Shown here piece by piece: positions 16,707-26,500 of a stretch of 35,576 nucleotides of DNA. A program made the position numbers and the translations under genes. The notes under the pieces were generated by a model, which worked only from the letters and a program-made list of their open reading frames with translations, was not told the origin of the DNA and did no database searches. The stretch spans positions 1-35,576 of the forward strand of contig CAYQNU010000026.1 in the NCBI GenBank assembly GCA_964419055.1, in the 5' to 3' direction. The stretch is from CAYQNU01 sp964419055. Lineage in GTDB: Bacteria; Bacteroidota; Bacteroidia; Flavobacteriales_D; Parvicellaceae. How positions within the stretch are numbered: position 1 is the first letter of the stretch; each line of letters starts with the position of its first letter.

Positions 16707-17178
16707 AACGATTAAACCTTCAACCAAGGTTTGGATTTATACCTCCCTTTCATCTTTGGAATCTAGCCAAATAGAACAATTGAATGGATTAGCACAACAG
16801 TTCATCAACACTTGGGAAAGTCACGGTGCACCGGTAATAGGTGGTATTGAAATCCTTTATAATCGTTTTGTAGTGATCTATGCGGATGATTGTGATGGAC
16901 ATTTATGTGGAAGAGCACAAGATGCTCAAGTAAGGTTTATAAAAGAGATAGAGCCCATTTTAGGGGTTAGTTTAATGAATCGTATGTTGGTTGCCTATAA
17001 AACGGATAAAGGAGAAGTTGAAGTGCTTCCAATAAATGAATTTTCATCTTATATCAAAACAATAGCAAACAATGCTAACATTACAGTATTTGACAATACA
17101 ATAACATCTATGGGCGAATTTAATTCTAAATGGGAAACTAGTCTTTCCAATACTTGGATGGCTCGTTTAGCTCAATAA
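16690..17178 (+). CDS. Small conserved Bacteroidota protein (often mislabelled ABC transporter ATPase)
   Basis: A 162-residue soluble protein. It resembles a Bacteroidota family that databases often call ABC transporter ATPase, with pieces such as KVWIYTSLSSL, QFINTWESHGAPV and the C-terminal W-x-x-x-x-S-x-x-W-x-x-R pattern (WETSLSNTWMARL). No Walker A, Walker B or ABC signature motif is present, so the name is misleading and the function is unknown. Its ATG overlaps the end of the upstream lipoprotein gene by 17 bases; an in-frame TTG at 16699 is an alternative start. It is the last gene before a bidirectional terminator. Confidence 0.75.
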   Translation: MLLLNKTIKPSTKVWIYTSLSSLESSQIEQLNGLAQQFINTWESHGAPVIGGIEILYNRFVVIYADDCDGHLCGRAQDAQVRFIKEIEPILGVSLMNRMLVAYKTDKGEVEVLPINEFSSYIKTIANNANITVFDNTITSMGEFNSKWETSLSNTWMARLAQ

Positions 17179-17210
17179 TTTCAAACGCATAGTTTAGTAC
17201 TAATTTAAAT

Positions 17211-17246
17211 AAAAAAGCCACGTTAACAAGTTAACGTGGCTTTTAA
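17211..17246. terminator. Bidirectional terminator between two convergent genes
   Basis: GCCACGTTAAC (17217-17227), AA loop, GTTAACGTGGC (17230-17240), with an A-run to the left and TTTT to the right. It serves the rightward run ending at 17178 and the leftward HU gene ending at 17262. Confidence 0.92.
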
Positions 17247-17261
17247 ATTTCAACCAAAAAA

Positions 17262-17534
17262 TTAGTTTACTTTGTCAGAAAGCTCAGCACCAGCTTTAAA
17301 TTTAACCACGTTTTTAGCCGCGATTTTAATTGTTTTACCAGTTTGAGGATTTCTTCCTTCTCTTGCAGCTCTTTTGCTAACACCGAAAGATCCAAAACCT
17401 ACTAAAGAAATTTTGTCTCCTTTTTTAAGAGCAGTTCCTACAGCTCCTACAAATCCTTTTAACGCTCTTTCCGCGTCAGCTTTTGTTAATCCTGACTCAG
17501 TTGCAATAGCATCTACTAATTCTGCTTTGTTCAT
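17262..17534 (-). CDS. HU family DNA-binding protein
   Basis: The ATG at 17534 gives the normal 90-residue HU length; upstream codons add a leader unlike the family. The dimerisation helices (MNKAELVDAIATESGLTKAD) are followed by the core strands (GDKISLVGFGSFGVSKRAAR) and the DNA-binding arm with the conserved GRNPQTGKTI that carries the intercalating proline. HU bends and compacts DNA. It is a single gene with its own likely promoter (TATATTTG on the minus strand at 17576-17583) and a strong terminator. Confidence 0.96.
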   Translation of the reverse strand: MNKAELVDAIATESGLTKADAERALKGFVGAVGTALKKGDKISLVGFGSFGVSKRAAREGRNPQTGKTIKIAAKNVVKFKAGAELSDKVN

Positions 17535-17575
17535 TTTTGTTTGTTTTTTTGGGTTAATAATTAATTCTTGATGAG

Positions 17576-17583
17576 CAAATATA
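17576..17583 (-). promoter_or_regulatory. -7 box TATATTTG for the HU gene
   Basis: Reads CAAATATA on the plus strand, an exact TAnnTTTG match on the minus strand about 42 bases upstream of the HU ATG. No -33 TTG at ideal spacing was seen. Confidence 0.5.
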
Positions 17584-17714
17584 TACGCTTTCATTGGCCA
17601 TTTGAAGGATTCAAGCCAAAATTTTACTTATTTGTTAATAAAATGAAATGTTTGTTAATAACGACCCCTATAAAAGCCCATAAAATAAGGGTTTTGGCGA
17701 TTTTTAATCACTTT

Positions 17715-18662
17715 TTAGGAAATAAAAAAGAGGTTTTTACCACGTACTCCATTAAGGAACTCTCTTATCTTTAACCTCGATTTTCCAGGCATTTGTATTT
17801 CTTCAATTGCTAAAACACCCTTTCCACATCCCACGTGAAGATATGATTTGCCATCTGTCATTATTTTTCCTGGCTCTATAGCATCAGAAGATGAAACCAT
17901 TGATGTCTTAAATATCTTGGCTGATAGTTGATTATCTTCCAATATTAAATTACTAAATGCTGCTGGATAAGGTGATAAACCTCTCACAAGGTTATGAATA
18001 CGTACGTTGGATTCACTCCAATTAATTTGACACGTTTCTTTAAATATTTTAAAGGCTTCTTTAATCTGAGTATTTTCTAACTTATCTTGCGAAATACTTT
18101 CAACATTACCTAATTCAATTTTATTAATGGTATTCAAAAGTAATTGGGAACCTTTAACCATTAATACATCGTGCAACTCCCCTGCATTCATTTCAGGTTC
18201 TATAGTTACTTTTTCTTGATCGATGATGTTTCCTTTATCCATTTCCTTTTCAATAAAAAAGGTTGTAATACCGGATTCGGTTTCCCCATTGATGATGGCC
18301 CAATTTATAGGGGCAGCTCCTCTATATTGAGGGAGTAATGAAGAATGAAGATTTATGGTGCCTTTAGGTGGCATCATCCAAACCATTTCGGGAAGCATAC
18401 GAAAAGCTACAACTACAAATAAATCGGCATTTAAATCCGTCAATTGTTGAATGAAGTCTTTTGATTTCAGCTTATCAGGTTGCATCAAGAAAAAATTCTG
18501 TTCCAATGCAAACTCCTTCACGGGAGACGGCATTAATTTCTGTCCCCTTCCAGCTGGTTTATCTGTTGCAGTAACAACCCCAACAATTTGATGATGACTT
18601 TTTGATAAAACTTTCAAACTTTCCACAGCAAATTGTGGAGTCCCCATAAAAACAATCTTCAC
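17715..18662 (-). CDS. fmt: Methionyl-tRNA formyltransferase
   Basis: A 315-residue protein of normal length, starting with GTG at 18662. The N-terminal formyltransferase domain begins MKIVFMGTPQFAVE. The catalytic residues are visible as Asn104 and His106 in TINLHSSLLPQYRG and Asp142 in MDKGNIID. The C-terminal OB-like domain follows from about residue 210. It transfers a formyl group from 10-formyl-tetrahydrofolate to the methionine of initiator tRNA. It lies 13 bases downstream of a small secreted-protein gene on the same strand. Confidence 0.96.
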   Translation of the reverse strand: MKIVFMGTPQFAVESLKVLSKSHHQIVGVVTATDKPAGRGQKLMPSPVKEFALEQNFFLMQPDKLKSKDFIQQLTDLNADLFVVVAFRMLPEMVWMMPPKGTINLHSSLLPQYRGAAPINWAIINGETESGITTFFIEKEMDKGNIIDQEKVTIEPEMNAGELHDVLMVKGSQLLLNTINKIELGNVESISQDKLENTQIKEAFKIFKETCQINWSESNVRIHNLVRGLSPYPAAFSNLILEDNQLSAKIFKTSMVSSSDAIEPGKIMTDGKSYLHVGCGKGVLAIEEIQMPGKSRLKIREFLNGVRGKNLFFIS

Positions 18663-18675
18663 GATTTATCTATAA

Positions 18676-19059
18676 TTACTTGACTAATTTATATTCGGTA
18701 AGCGATTTAGTTGCACCAGGTCCCATTTTAGTTAATGACACCACATCAGCATTAACCATTGCGATGCAGTTATATTTCTGACCATCCATCTCAATGGTAA
18801 ATGAAGCTCTGATACCTTCTTTAATATTGCTTTGAGTTTTGATAACTACAACATCACTGTTCTCTCTGTTAAAATAGTTTTTTACGGATGATAAATCATC
18901 GGTTGTGTTAATCATTACGACTAATCCATCATTATAAATTCTGAAGTAAGAAGTTTTACCATCTTTAGAATCTGATTTATAAATTGCTGAATAATCAAAC
19001 TGAGCTGTTCCAATTACAGTGATTAAAACAAACATAATAGATGCAAGTACTGTTTTCAT
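18676..19059 (-). CDS. Small secreted protein of unknown function
   Basis: A 127-residue protein with a Sec signal peptide (MKTVLASIMFVLITVIGTAQ, cut probably after Ala19 or Gln20). The mature part is short, beta-rich and soluble, and holds a single Cys. No family or motif was recognised. It sits between the methyltransferase and fmt on the same strand, 13 bases from fmt, so co-transcription with fmt is likely though a functional link is not evident. Confidence 0.6.
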   Translation of the reverse strand: MKTVLASIMFVLITVIGTAQFDYSAIYKSDSKDGKTSYFRIYNDGLVVMINTTDDLSSVKNYFNRENSDVVVIKTQSNIKEGIRASFTIEMDGQKYNCIAMVNADVVSLTKMGPGATKSLTEYKLVK

Positions 19060-19100
19060 TTTGTATGGTATTAATTAAAGGTCTAAGTTAAAACAAATTT

Positions 19101-20294
19101 TTAAACTATTTGCAAAACCAATCCTTTTAAATATTCACTTTCGGGGTGAAAAATATTAATTGGGTGGTCGGCAGGTTGATGAAGTTGGTGCAATATTCGT
19201 ACCTTCTTTTTGACATTTATCGCAGCTGATAGCATCATAGTATTGAAAAGCTCCTTTGTAACCACTTGAGAACAAGAAAAAGTAAATAACAAACCACCAT
19301 CATTTAACTGTTCTAATGCCCTTTCGTTTAATCTTCTATAGGCTTGAATGGCCTTATGTCGCGAATCCTTATGTTTTGCAAAAGCCGGAGGATCGAGCAC
19401 AATGATATCATACTTCTCCTGCATATTTCTGATGTAAGGCACAGCGTCTGCAACAATTGATTTATGCTTGCTTCTGTATTCAGGAATTAAATCTAAATTT
19501 TTTTCTACCAAATCAATAGCTTTTTGCGAGCTATCTAAGGAATGTACTTCCTTTGCTCCGTTCATAAGTGAGTAGATGGAAAAACCGCCTGAATAACAAA
19601 AGGTATTCAATACTTTTTTTCCTTTTGAATACTGTCCTAATAACAACCTATTTTCTCTTTGATCAATAAAAAAACCAGTCTTTTGTCCTGTCTCAAAATC
19701 AATTGAAAACTGATGTCCATATTCATATCCGAGTTTAGTTGAATCCGTATTCTTTATTATATATCCATTTATGGGTTTAATATTAGCTTTAAAGGGCAAA
19801 GTCTCTGCACTTTTATCATACACATTAAAGACACTTTGGGGCAATAGCTCTAATATAATCTTCCCTAAGTTTTCTCTATTTAACCACATCCCAATGGAAT
19901 GACATTGAATAATTGCGGTGTCATTATAGACATCAATGACAAGTCCAGGTAATCCATCTCCTTCTGCGTGCACCAATCGATATACAGTTGTTTCTTTGTT
20001 TCCAATCAAACCAATATCTTGTCGTACTTTGATAGCTTCATAAATCCTCGACTTCCAATAGCCATAATCTAAGAATTTAACTTCTTCAAATTCGAATAAT
20101 CGCACAGCAATAGATCCAATTTGAAAGTGACCCGTTCCTAAGAATTCATTTGCGGCAGTAAAAACATCTACTAAATCACCCTCTTCCAAATTTTCCTCAG
20201 CTAAATCAATGGCTCCTGAGAATAACCAAGGATGCCTTCTTAAAATAGATACTTCCTTTCCTCTTTTTAAAATTATTCGTTTTCTTTCTTCCAC
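19101..20294 (-). CDS. Class I rRNA (cytosine-C5) methyltransferase, RlmI-like
   Basis: A 397-residue protein starting with GTG. An N-terminal PUA-like domain (about 1-75; ILKRGKEVSILRRHPWLFSG) is followed by a RlmI-type central domain and a Rossmann methyltransferase. SAM binding is shown by VLNTFCYSGGFSIYSLMNGA and the motif IV by IVLDPPAFAKHK. A later FTFSCSQVV holds a conserved Cys in the SC motif of m5C enzymes. RlmI methylates a cytosine of 23S rRNA; the exact position here is inferred from homology. The length equals the family norm. Confidence 0.92.
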   Translation of the reverse strand: MEERKRIILKRGKEVSILRRHPWLFSGAIDLAEENLEEGDLVDVFTAANEFLGTGHFQIGSIAVRLFEFEEVKFLDYGYWKSRIYEAIKVRQDIGLIGNKETTVYRLVHAEGDGLPGLVIDVYNDTAIIQCHSIGMWLNRENLGKIILELLPQSVFNVYDKSAETLPFKANIKPINGYIIKNTDSTKLGYEYGHQFSIDFETGQKTGFFIDQRENRLLLGQYSKGKKVLNTFCYSGGFSIYSLMNGAKEVHSLDSSQKAIDLVEKNLDLIPEYRSKHKSIVADAVPYIRNMQEKYDIIVLDPPAFAKHKDSRHKAIQAYRRLNERALEQLNDGGLLFTFSCSQVVTKELFNTMMLSAAINVKKKVRILHQLHQPADHPINIFHPESEYLKGLVLQIV

Positions 20295-20313
20295 TTCAAT
20301 GTAAATTTATTTG

Positions 20314-20350
20314 ATAAAAAAAATCCAGAGATTACTCTCTGGATTTCCCT
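20314..20350 (-). terminator. Terminator after gldJ
   Basis: AAATCCAGAG (20321-20330), a 6-base loop and CTCTGGATTT (20337-20346). The A-run at 20316-20323 becomes a T-run on the minus strand, so it stops leftward transcription from gldJ before the methyltransferase gene. Confidence 0.88.
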
Positions 20351-20369
20351 TATTTAATATAATTCAATA

Positions 20370-22322
20370 TTATTTTCTTTTTGTACCTAATCCTACCGGA
20401 CTACCTACTCTATCCATTGCACATCTAAATCCAATAGCATCGGTAGATAAATCTTCATCAAGGTATCTTCTTGTTCCTGGATTCATCCAGTAGGCTCTGT
20501 CTTTCCAAGAAGCTCCTTTATATACTCTTGACTTATCTGAGATTAAAGTTGTTGGATATTTATTATTTAATCCTGCTTCTTTACCTGCTTGATACATAGC
20601 CCAATCTTCATTTTGTTTTCCATTTCTAAAAGGATCCACTCTATTTAAATCGTGACCTGGGTAAAAAATAGATGATTTCAAATCACCGTCTAAATAATCG
20701 ATATTATCGGCAACCTTGTAATTTCGTCTATTAACATTTTCTTCGGCTAGAACAGGTCTATTTTGAACATTTCCAGGTGTATTTAAAATGAATTCACTTA
20801 ATCCCATTCTTAATATAGGAATAATTTCCACTTCAAATTCAGCCCAATTGTAAATGTTTGGATCACCCCAATCAACCCCTGTAATACTTGGGTCATTTGT
20901 TTGAACTCTTGTGTTAAAATCTTCAAATAAATCATCAAAAATAACTCTTATGGCCATTGAAGATTCAATTACTTGTTTTCTGTATCTCAAACTATCTGCA
21001 GTGGTTAAGATAGCATTAATTTCTCTAATTAAGTTAGCATCGATTGAATCCAAACGATCATTAGGATTTTGATCATAGGTTCTATCAAAACCATCAATTC
21101 TTTCTTGCTCAAATTCAAGCATATATCGTTTCATACCATCAATATCATAGATATTTTCTGCGTATTTGTTCGAATAAGTTCCATCAGCTTTAAGCGTTTT
21201 TGTTGTAAAAACGTTACCTCTAAATGGTCTGAATTCGTTAAAGTCTTCGTGTGAGTTTGGACGGTACACATCCATTACCCATTCAGAAACGTTACCAGCC
21301 ATATTGTACAAACCATAATCATTTGGCCAATAAGAAAATACTGGAGCAGTAACATCTGCATTATCATTTAAATGACCAGAAACTCCCATGTAATCTCCTG
21401 ACCCTCTTACGAAGTTGGCTAACATATCCCCTTGCCATTTGTCCTCTGGATTTCTAACCCAGTGACCATTCCAAGGATAATATCTTCTTTCAACAATACG
21501 TTCATCGATGCTGTTACCAATTAATCCATAAGCTGCAAATTCCCATTCTGCTTCTGTTGGTAGGCGGTATCTCGGTAATAAAATACCGTCTTCCATTCTA
21601 ACAATTCTGGTAACCATGTTCTTTTTATTGAACTTACCTGTAGCAGGATCGAAACCACCTTTTGATGGATCGTAATCTGGTAATTGTCCCATTGGGTTAA
21701 CACCTAATTCATATTGACCAGCCAAATAAGCATCTGTTGTAAAGGGCTCATTTTGTTGGAAAGGATTTACAATTAAAATACCTTCTCTAATCAAAATATA
21801 CTCGTTTACACGATCCGTTCTCCAAGCACAAAAATTATTTGCTTGCAACCAAGAAACTCCCACAACAGGATATTCTCTGTAAGAAGGGTGACGTAAATAA
21901 TATTCTACGTAAGGTTCATTATAGGCCAATTTATTTCTCCAAACTAGTGTATCTGGAAGCGCCTTTTTGTATACCTGAGGGAAATCAGTAAAGGTTCTAT
22001 CGATCCAATATAAATATTCACACCAGTGGTGATTTTTAACCTCTGTTTGATCTAAATAAAAAGATGAAACCGTTACTCTTCGCGGAGTGTTATGGTGTTC
22101 ATACATTACATCTTGTTCAATTTGACCCATTGTAAAGGTACCACCTTCAATAAGGATTAACCCTGGTCCTGTCTCTTGTTCTTCATAAGGTCTTTTTTCA
22201 AAACCTCCATTTCGTGGATTATTATAGTCCCAACCTGAAACGGTTGAGCGCTCATACGAACAAGAAATAAATGTTGTTCCTACAAATGCTGCTACTAATA
22301 ATTTTAAACTAGTTCTCTTCAT
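20370..22322 (-). CDS. gldJ: Gliding motility / T9SS lipoprotein GldJ
   Basis: A 650-residue lipoprotein with a signal peptide and lipobox ending TFISC (Cys21). The mature part is a FGE-sulfatase/SUMF1-like domain, split by inserts: LILIEGGTFTMG near residue 54, YPVVGVSWLQANNFCAWRT near 150, RLPTEAEWEFAAYG near 255, AGNVSEWVMDVY near 345 and YKGASWKDRAYWMNPGTRR near the end. GldJ and its paralogue GldK are outer-membrane parts of the T9SS/gliding machinery. The neighbourhood with porU and porV, as in Flavobacterium, favours GldJ over GldK. It has its own terminator downstream. Confidence 0.9.
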   Translation of the reverse strand: MKRTSLKLLVAAFVGTTFISCSYERSTVSGWDYNNPRNGGFEKRPYEEQETGPGLILIEGGTFTMGQIEQDVMYEHHNTPRRVTVSSFYLDQTEVKNHHWCEYLYWIDRTFTDFPQVYKKALPDTLVWRNKLAYNEPYVEYYLRHPSYREYPVVGVSWLQANNFCAWRTDRVNEYILIREGILIVNPFQQNEPFTTDAYLAGQYELGVNPMGQLPDYDPSKGGFDPATGKFNKKNMVTRIVRMEDGILLPRYRLPTEAEWEFAAYGLIGNSIDERIVERRYYPWNGHWVRNPEDKWQGDMLANFVRGSGDYMGVSGHLNDNADVTAPVFSYWPNDYGLYNMAGNVSEWVMDVYRPNSHEDFNEFRPFRGNVFTTKTLKADGTYSNKYAENIYDIDGMKRYMLEFEQERIDGFDRTYDQNPNDRLDSIDANLIREINAILTTADSLRYRKQVIESSMAIRVIFDDLFEDFNTRVQTNDPSITGVDWGDPNIYNWAEFEVEIIPILRMGLSEFILNTPGNVQNRPVLAEENVNRRNYKVADNIDYLDGDLKSSIFYPGHDLNRVDPFRNGKQNEDWAMYQAGKEAGLNNKYPTTLISDKSRVYKGASWKDRAYWMNPGTRRYLDEDLSTDAIGFRCAMDRVGSPVGLGTKRK

Positions 22323-22391
22323 AATGAGATTATTTTGGGCTTATAACTTTATTTTTTTGTTTAGGTTACAAAAATTGTTAATTATTTATTT

Positions 22392-23372
22392 TTAAAAAGA
22401 TGGACAACTTATTGTTCTGAAAGTTTTTCTTTTAGGTTTACAATTAAAATTGATTCCTAAACTTACTTCATGTGCTCCTCCAGAAGCCAGTGATAATTTA
22501 GAAACGGTAACATCATAACTGTATCCTATTTTCAACACATCGGTTTGAACTCCTACTAAAACTATAAATGCATCCTTATTTCTGTACCAGATACCACCAA
22601 CTAATGATCCCTTTCTTAAATACAGACCCATATTCAACTGAGTAAAAGTACCTTGTTTTCTAAACATGATGTTCGGTGAAATTTTCACATCATTAGTGGT
22701 ATACATTGAACCTTTACCTGAAGCTGGAATAACGGCACCAATATGACCAGTTAATTTCATTGGTAATTTCGAATCACCTAATATTAAACTTTCATTAGGC
22801 TGAGTTAAATGGTGTGCAGCAAAACCAAAGAAAAACATTTCACTAAAACCTAAAACACCCGCAGAAAAATCAACATTACTTACATTTCCACCTCGAGGTA
22901 AATCTCCTGTTTGGTATACAAACCCTCTTCTTGGATCAATTTGATCACCAAAAGTTAATTTGGACCAATCTAATGATTTTTGAAAAAACGTTGCTTCAGC
23001 ACCAAATCGCATGGAGAACTTTTTATTGATCTTCGCTTGATACGAATACATTACACTCGCTCTCGTGTGTTTAAGCGTATTTGACGCTTGATCATTCATA
23101 AACATAAATCCTAATCCACCAGAAAGAGACTCAACATGTTGGTCATAACTCGCTAAAGTAGTGACATAAGTTCCTGAAATTCCTGGCCATTGATTTCTGT
23201 ATCCAATACCTACTCGCGGACATCTATGTGTACCTGCAAAAGCTGGATTTAAATATAACGGGTTAGCATAAAACTGAGTAAACTCAGGATCTTGAGCCTT
23301 CACAGTCGGAACGCCAAAAACCCCAATAAACCCTGTAAATAATAGACAAAAACGTGCTACCTGTTTTATCAT
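22392..23372 (-). CDS. PorP/SprF family type IX secretion membrane protein
   Basis: The ATG at 23372 is used because it starts a normal signal peptide (MIKQVARFCLLFTGF, cut near VKAQD); an upstream in-frame ATG adds 42 odd residues. The 326-residue mature-plus-signal protein begins QDPEFTQFYANPLYLNPAFAGT, the hallmark of PorP/SprF, followed by an outer-membrane barrel. PorP binds the PorE/PorK complex or supports particular T9SS substrates such as SprB. It lies between gldJ and porU and diverges from porU, which is unusual enough to note. A -7 box is present at 23392-23399. Confidence 0.9.
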   Translation of the reverse strand: MIKQVARFCLLFTGFIGVFGVPTVKAQDPEFTQFYANPLYLNPAFAGTHRCPRVGIGYRNQWPGISGTYVTTLASYDQHVESLSGGLGFMFMNDQASNTLKHTRASVMYSYQAKINKKFSMRFGAEATFFQKSLDWSKLTFGDQIDPRRGFVYQTGDLPRGGNVSNVDFSAGVLGFSEMFFFGFAAHHLTQPNESLILGDSKLPMKLTGHIGAVIPASGKGSMYTTNDVKISPNIMFRKQGTFTQLNMGLYLRKGSLVGGIWYRNKDAFIVLVGVQTDVLKIGYSYDVTVSKLSLASGGAHEVSLGINFNCKPKRKTFRTISCPSF

Positions 23373-23391
23373 AACTAGTGTTAACCAAAGA

Positions 23392-23399
23392 CAAATGTA
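23392..23399 (-). promoter_or_regulatory. -7 box TACATTTG for the porP/sprF gene
   Basis: CAAATGTA on the plus strand, 20 bases upstream of the porP/sprF ATG. Matches TAnnTTTG on the minus strand. It supports the ATG at 23372 rather than 23498, which lies upstream of the box. Confidence 0.6.
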
Positions 23400-23531
23400 T
23401 AACAATAATATTAAATATGTTAAAAAAATTAAAGTTTTTTTATTTACACAGGGAGCTGACATAAAAAGAAAATTGTTTTTTCTACATTTTAATTCCATTC
23501 AAATTTTAGCACACAATAAATTTCTATTTGA

Positions 23532-23539
23532 TAAGTTTG
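23532..23539 (+). promoter_or_regulatory. -7 box TAAGTTTG for porU
   Basis: TAnnTTTG match 47 bases before the porU ATG. Together with the minus-strand box at 23392-23399 it makes a divergent promoter region for porP/sprF and porU. Confidence 0.55.
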
Positions 23540-23586
23540 TAACAAATAGTAAAATGAACACTAATTTTTAATTCCTTCTTGAGCAA

Positions 23587-26500
23587 ATGAATGCCAAAAC
23601 CACAACTATTATTACTCATTCTTATAAACTGCTTTTTGTGGTTATTTTATTATTTTGTTGTCAATTAATAAATGGTCAAAAAAGCGAAACAGTCCTTCAA
23701 AACATCAACTATTCAATAGGATTTCACAAATCCAATGAAAGAAATATTCCTATTAGTATTCTGCCTAATATGGGTTATTGGAATTATGAAAAAACAATTC
23801 CAATCATCACTTACACTAAAAAAGTTCAAGCCACAGGAGGCTCATTTGTCTTAACATCGATAGTTACAGCCCCTTTAACTACAGTAGAATCTGCACTTGT
23901 CAATTCAGAATTTATCTCCTCCGAATTTGAAACTTCTGTCTCCATCAAAGAGCAACGGTATGAAAAATATGCGATGGTTGAAATTAATGGAATTAGAAAA
24001 AATAACCAAGGTCAATTAGAAAAACTTATTTCTTTTGAAGGTAACTTGACTGTTTTCAATGCTCCACAATATAAACAAAAATCTTATGCTGCCAATTCTG
24101 TTCTTGGTTCGGGTAACGGGAAATGGTATAAGATCGGTGTCACACAAGACGGTGTATACAAAATTGATCGTGATTTTTTATCCAATTTAGGCATCAACAC
24201 CAACAATTTAACACCCAATTCAATCAATATTTATGGAAATGCTCAAGGCATGCTCAATGAATTTAATGGTGCTCCAAGAATAGACGATATAGTGCCAAAC
24301 AGTATTTTTATTAAAGGTGATCAAGATGGTAGTTTTGACCCTTCTGATTACATCGTTTTTTATGCCAAAGGACCTCATAAATATACCTATGAAAACGGAG
24401 CATTCAGTCACCAACAAAACAAATTTACGGATACTGCTTATTATTTTATCAATATAAATCCCAATGGCACTCCAAATAGAATTCAAAATGCTTCCTTATC
24501 TTCGGGTGTAGCCACACATACCGCAACTACCTTTCAAGACTATGCTTTTATTGAGGATGATCGATATAATCTAAACAAATCAGGTAAAGAATGGGTAGGT
24601 GATCCTTTTGATACTCAATTATCAAAAAATTATTCGTTCAATTTTGCCAATGTTAGTCTTGCAGACAGTGTATCCATTAAACCTAGAGTGGTGATTCAAA
24701 GTACTTCACCAGCACCCAATTTTGTAATTACTTCAAATGGTGCGTCAAAAATGCTTCAAACATTTTCACCTTCTGGACAAGGTTATACAAATAGCAAAGG
24801 AAGAATGATTACTGAATCATTAAAATTTAAAACCACCAATTCTACCATAGAATTCAATCTTACTTTTAACAAAGCTGGTTTTATTTCTTCCTTAGCTTGG
24901 TTGGATTGGGTAGAAATAAATGTAACGCGTAATTTGATCTTGGATGGTAATCAAATGGAATTTAGGAATACAAAAACAATTGGACCCGGAAACATAACCA
25001 CCTTTAATGTTTCAAATACTTCAAATTTAGAATACATATGGGAGGTTACCAATCCTAGAAACGCAAAAAAGGTAAATTTTACCGACAATGGTAGTACTGT
25101 TTCTTTTACCGTAGCCACCGATAGTTTACGTTCCTTTATTGCTTTCACGGATGATTTGTATTTTATCCCAACTAGTTTTGGTGAAGTTCAACCACAAAAC
25201 CTGCATGGATTGGCCTATTCTGATATCATAATTATTACCGAACCTAATTTTAGAATGGCCTCTGAAAAACTTGCTCTGCACCATTTTCAACACCGTGGAT
25301 TAACCAGCAACATTGTTACTCAACAAGAGATTTTTAATGAATATTCATCTGGGATGCGCGATCCTGTTGCTATACGTCACTTTTTGAAAATGTTTTATGA
25401 TAGAGCCAATGGAGACCCTAATTTAATTCCAAAATATGTGATTTTGATGGGAGACGCCACTTATGATTATCGAAATAAATTTAATTCCAATAATAATTTT
25501 GTAATCAGCTATCAATCCAATGAATCTCTGCATCCTATTACCAGTTTTGCTTCGGATGATTTTTATGTCATACTGAATGACAATGCCACTATGGCTAACA
25601 ATGAATTGATGGATATGGCCATAGGTAGATTTCCCGTAAAAACTGCCGAAGAAGCTATGGGAATGGTGAATAAAGTAATTAGGTATGAAGTGAACAACAG
25701 TGCTTCCAACACAGCTTGTTTTCAGTGTAATTCAAATGAAACCAATGCTATTTATGGTGATTGGAGAAATAGGGTTCTATTGGTTAGTGACGATGCCGAT
25801 AATAATCATTATTTTAATGATATCGAGAATATGCATAATAGGATTGAATCTGAACATGATGAACTCAATGTAATCAAAATTCATAGTGATGCGTATGTTG
25901 AATCGGTAACACCTGGAGGAGAGCGAAATTTTGATGCGGAAGATGCTATTAAAGATGGTGTGCAAAATGGTGCACTAATGATTAACTACATTGGCCATGG
26001 AGGTGAAACAGGTTGGGGACATGAGAGCATTTTAACGGTACCAACTATTCAAGGTTGGACCAATGCCGTAAAAATGCCTGTTTTTATGACGGCTACTTGT
26101 GAATTTAGTAGATATGATGACCACGATAGAACTTCTGCGGGTGAATACGTTGTGCTGAATGAAAACGGTGGAGGGATTGCTCTATTCACTACTACTCGCT
26201 TAGTTTTTTCCAGTTCGAATGCCAGTCTAACCGGTATTTTTTACGACACTGTTTTTGACAAAATGGATGGCATTCCGAAAACCTTGGGTCAAATTTATAG
26301 CGATACAAAAAACAGATATGCATTGCAGTTTGGTGATACTGAGTTTAGAAAATTTACTCTTTTGGGTGATCCTGTTATTCAATTTGGATTACCGCAACAT
26401 ATCATTCGAACCGATTCGGTAAATGGTATTTCCATTGATTTATTCACTGATACCCTAAAAGCACTTAGTAAGGTGCGCATTTCAGGTCAAGTAATGGATC

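Noticed and set aside
17568..17774. 68-residue rightward ORF between HU and fmt
   Set aside because: It covers the HU promoter box and antisense of the fmt end; no domain or start signal.
20370..22322. Assignment as GldK or a formylglycine-generating enzyme
   Set aside because: The FGE-like fold is shared, but the lipobox, length, inserts and porU/porV context fit GldJ. Catalytic FGE cysteines in the usual context are not evident.
23373..23498. Longer N-terminus for the porP/sprF gene
   Set aside because: The extra 42 residues are upstream of a standard signal peptide and cover the predicted -7 box.
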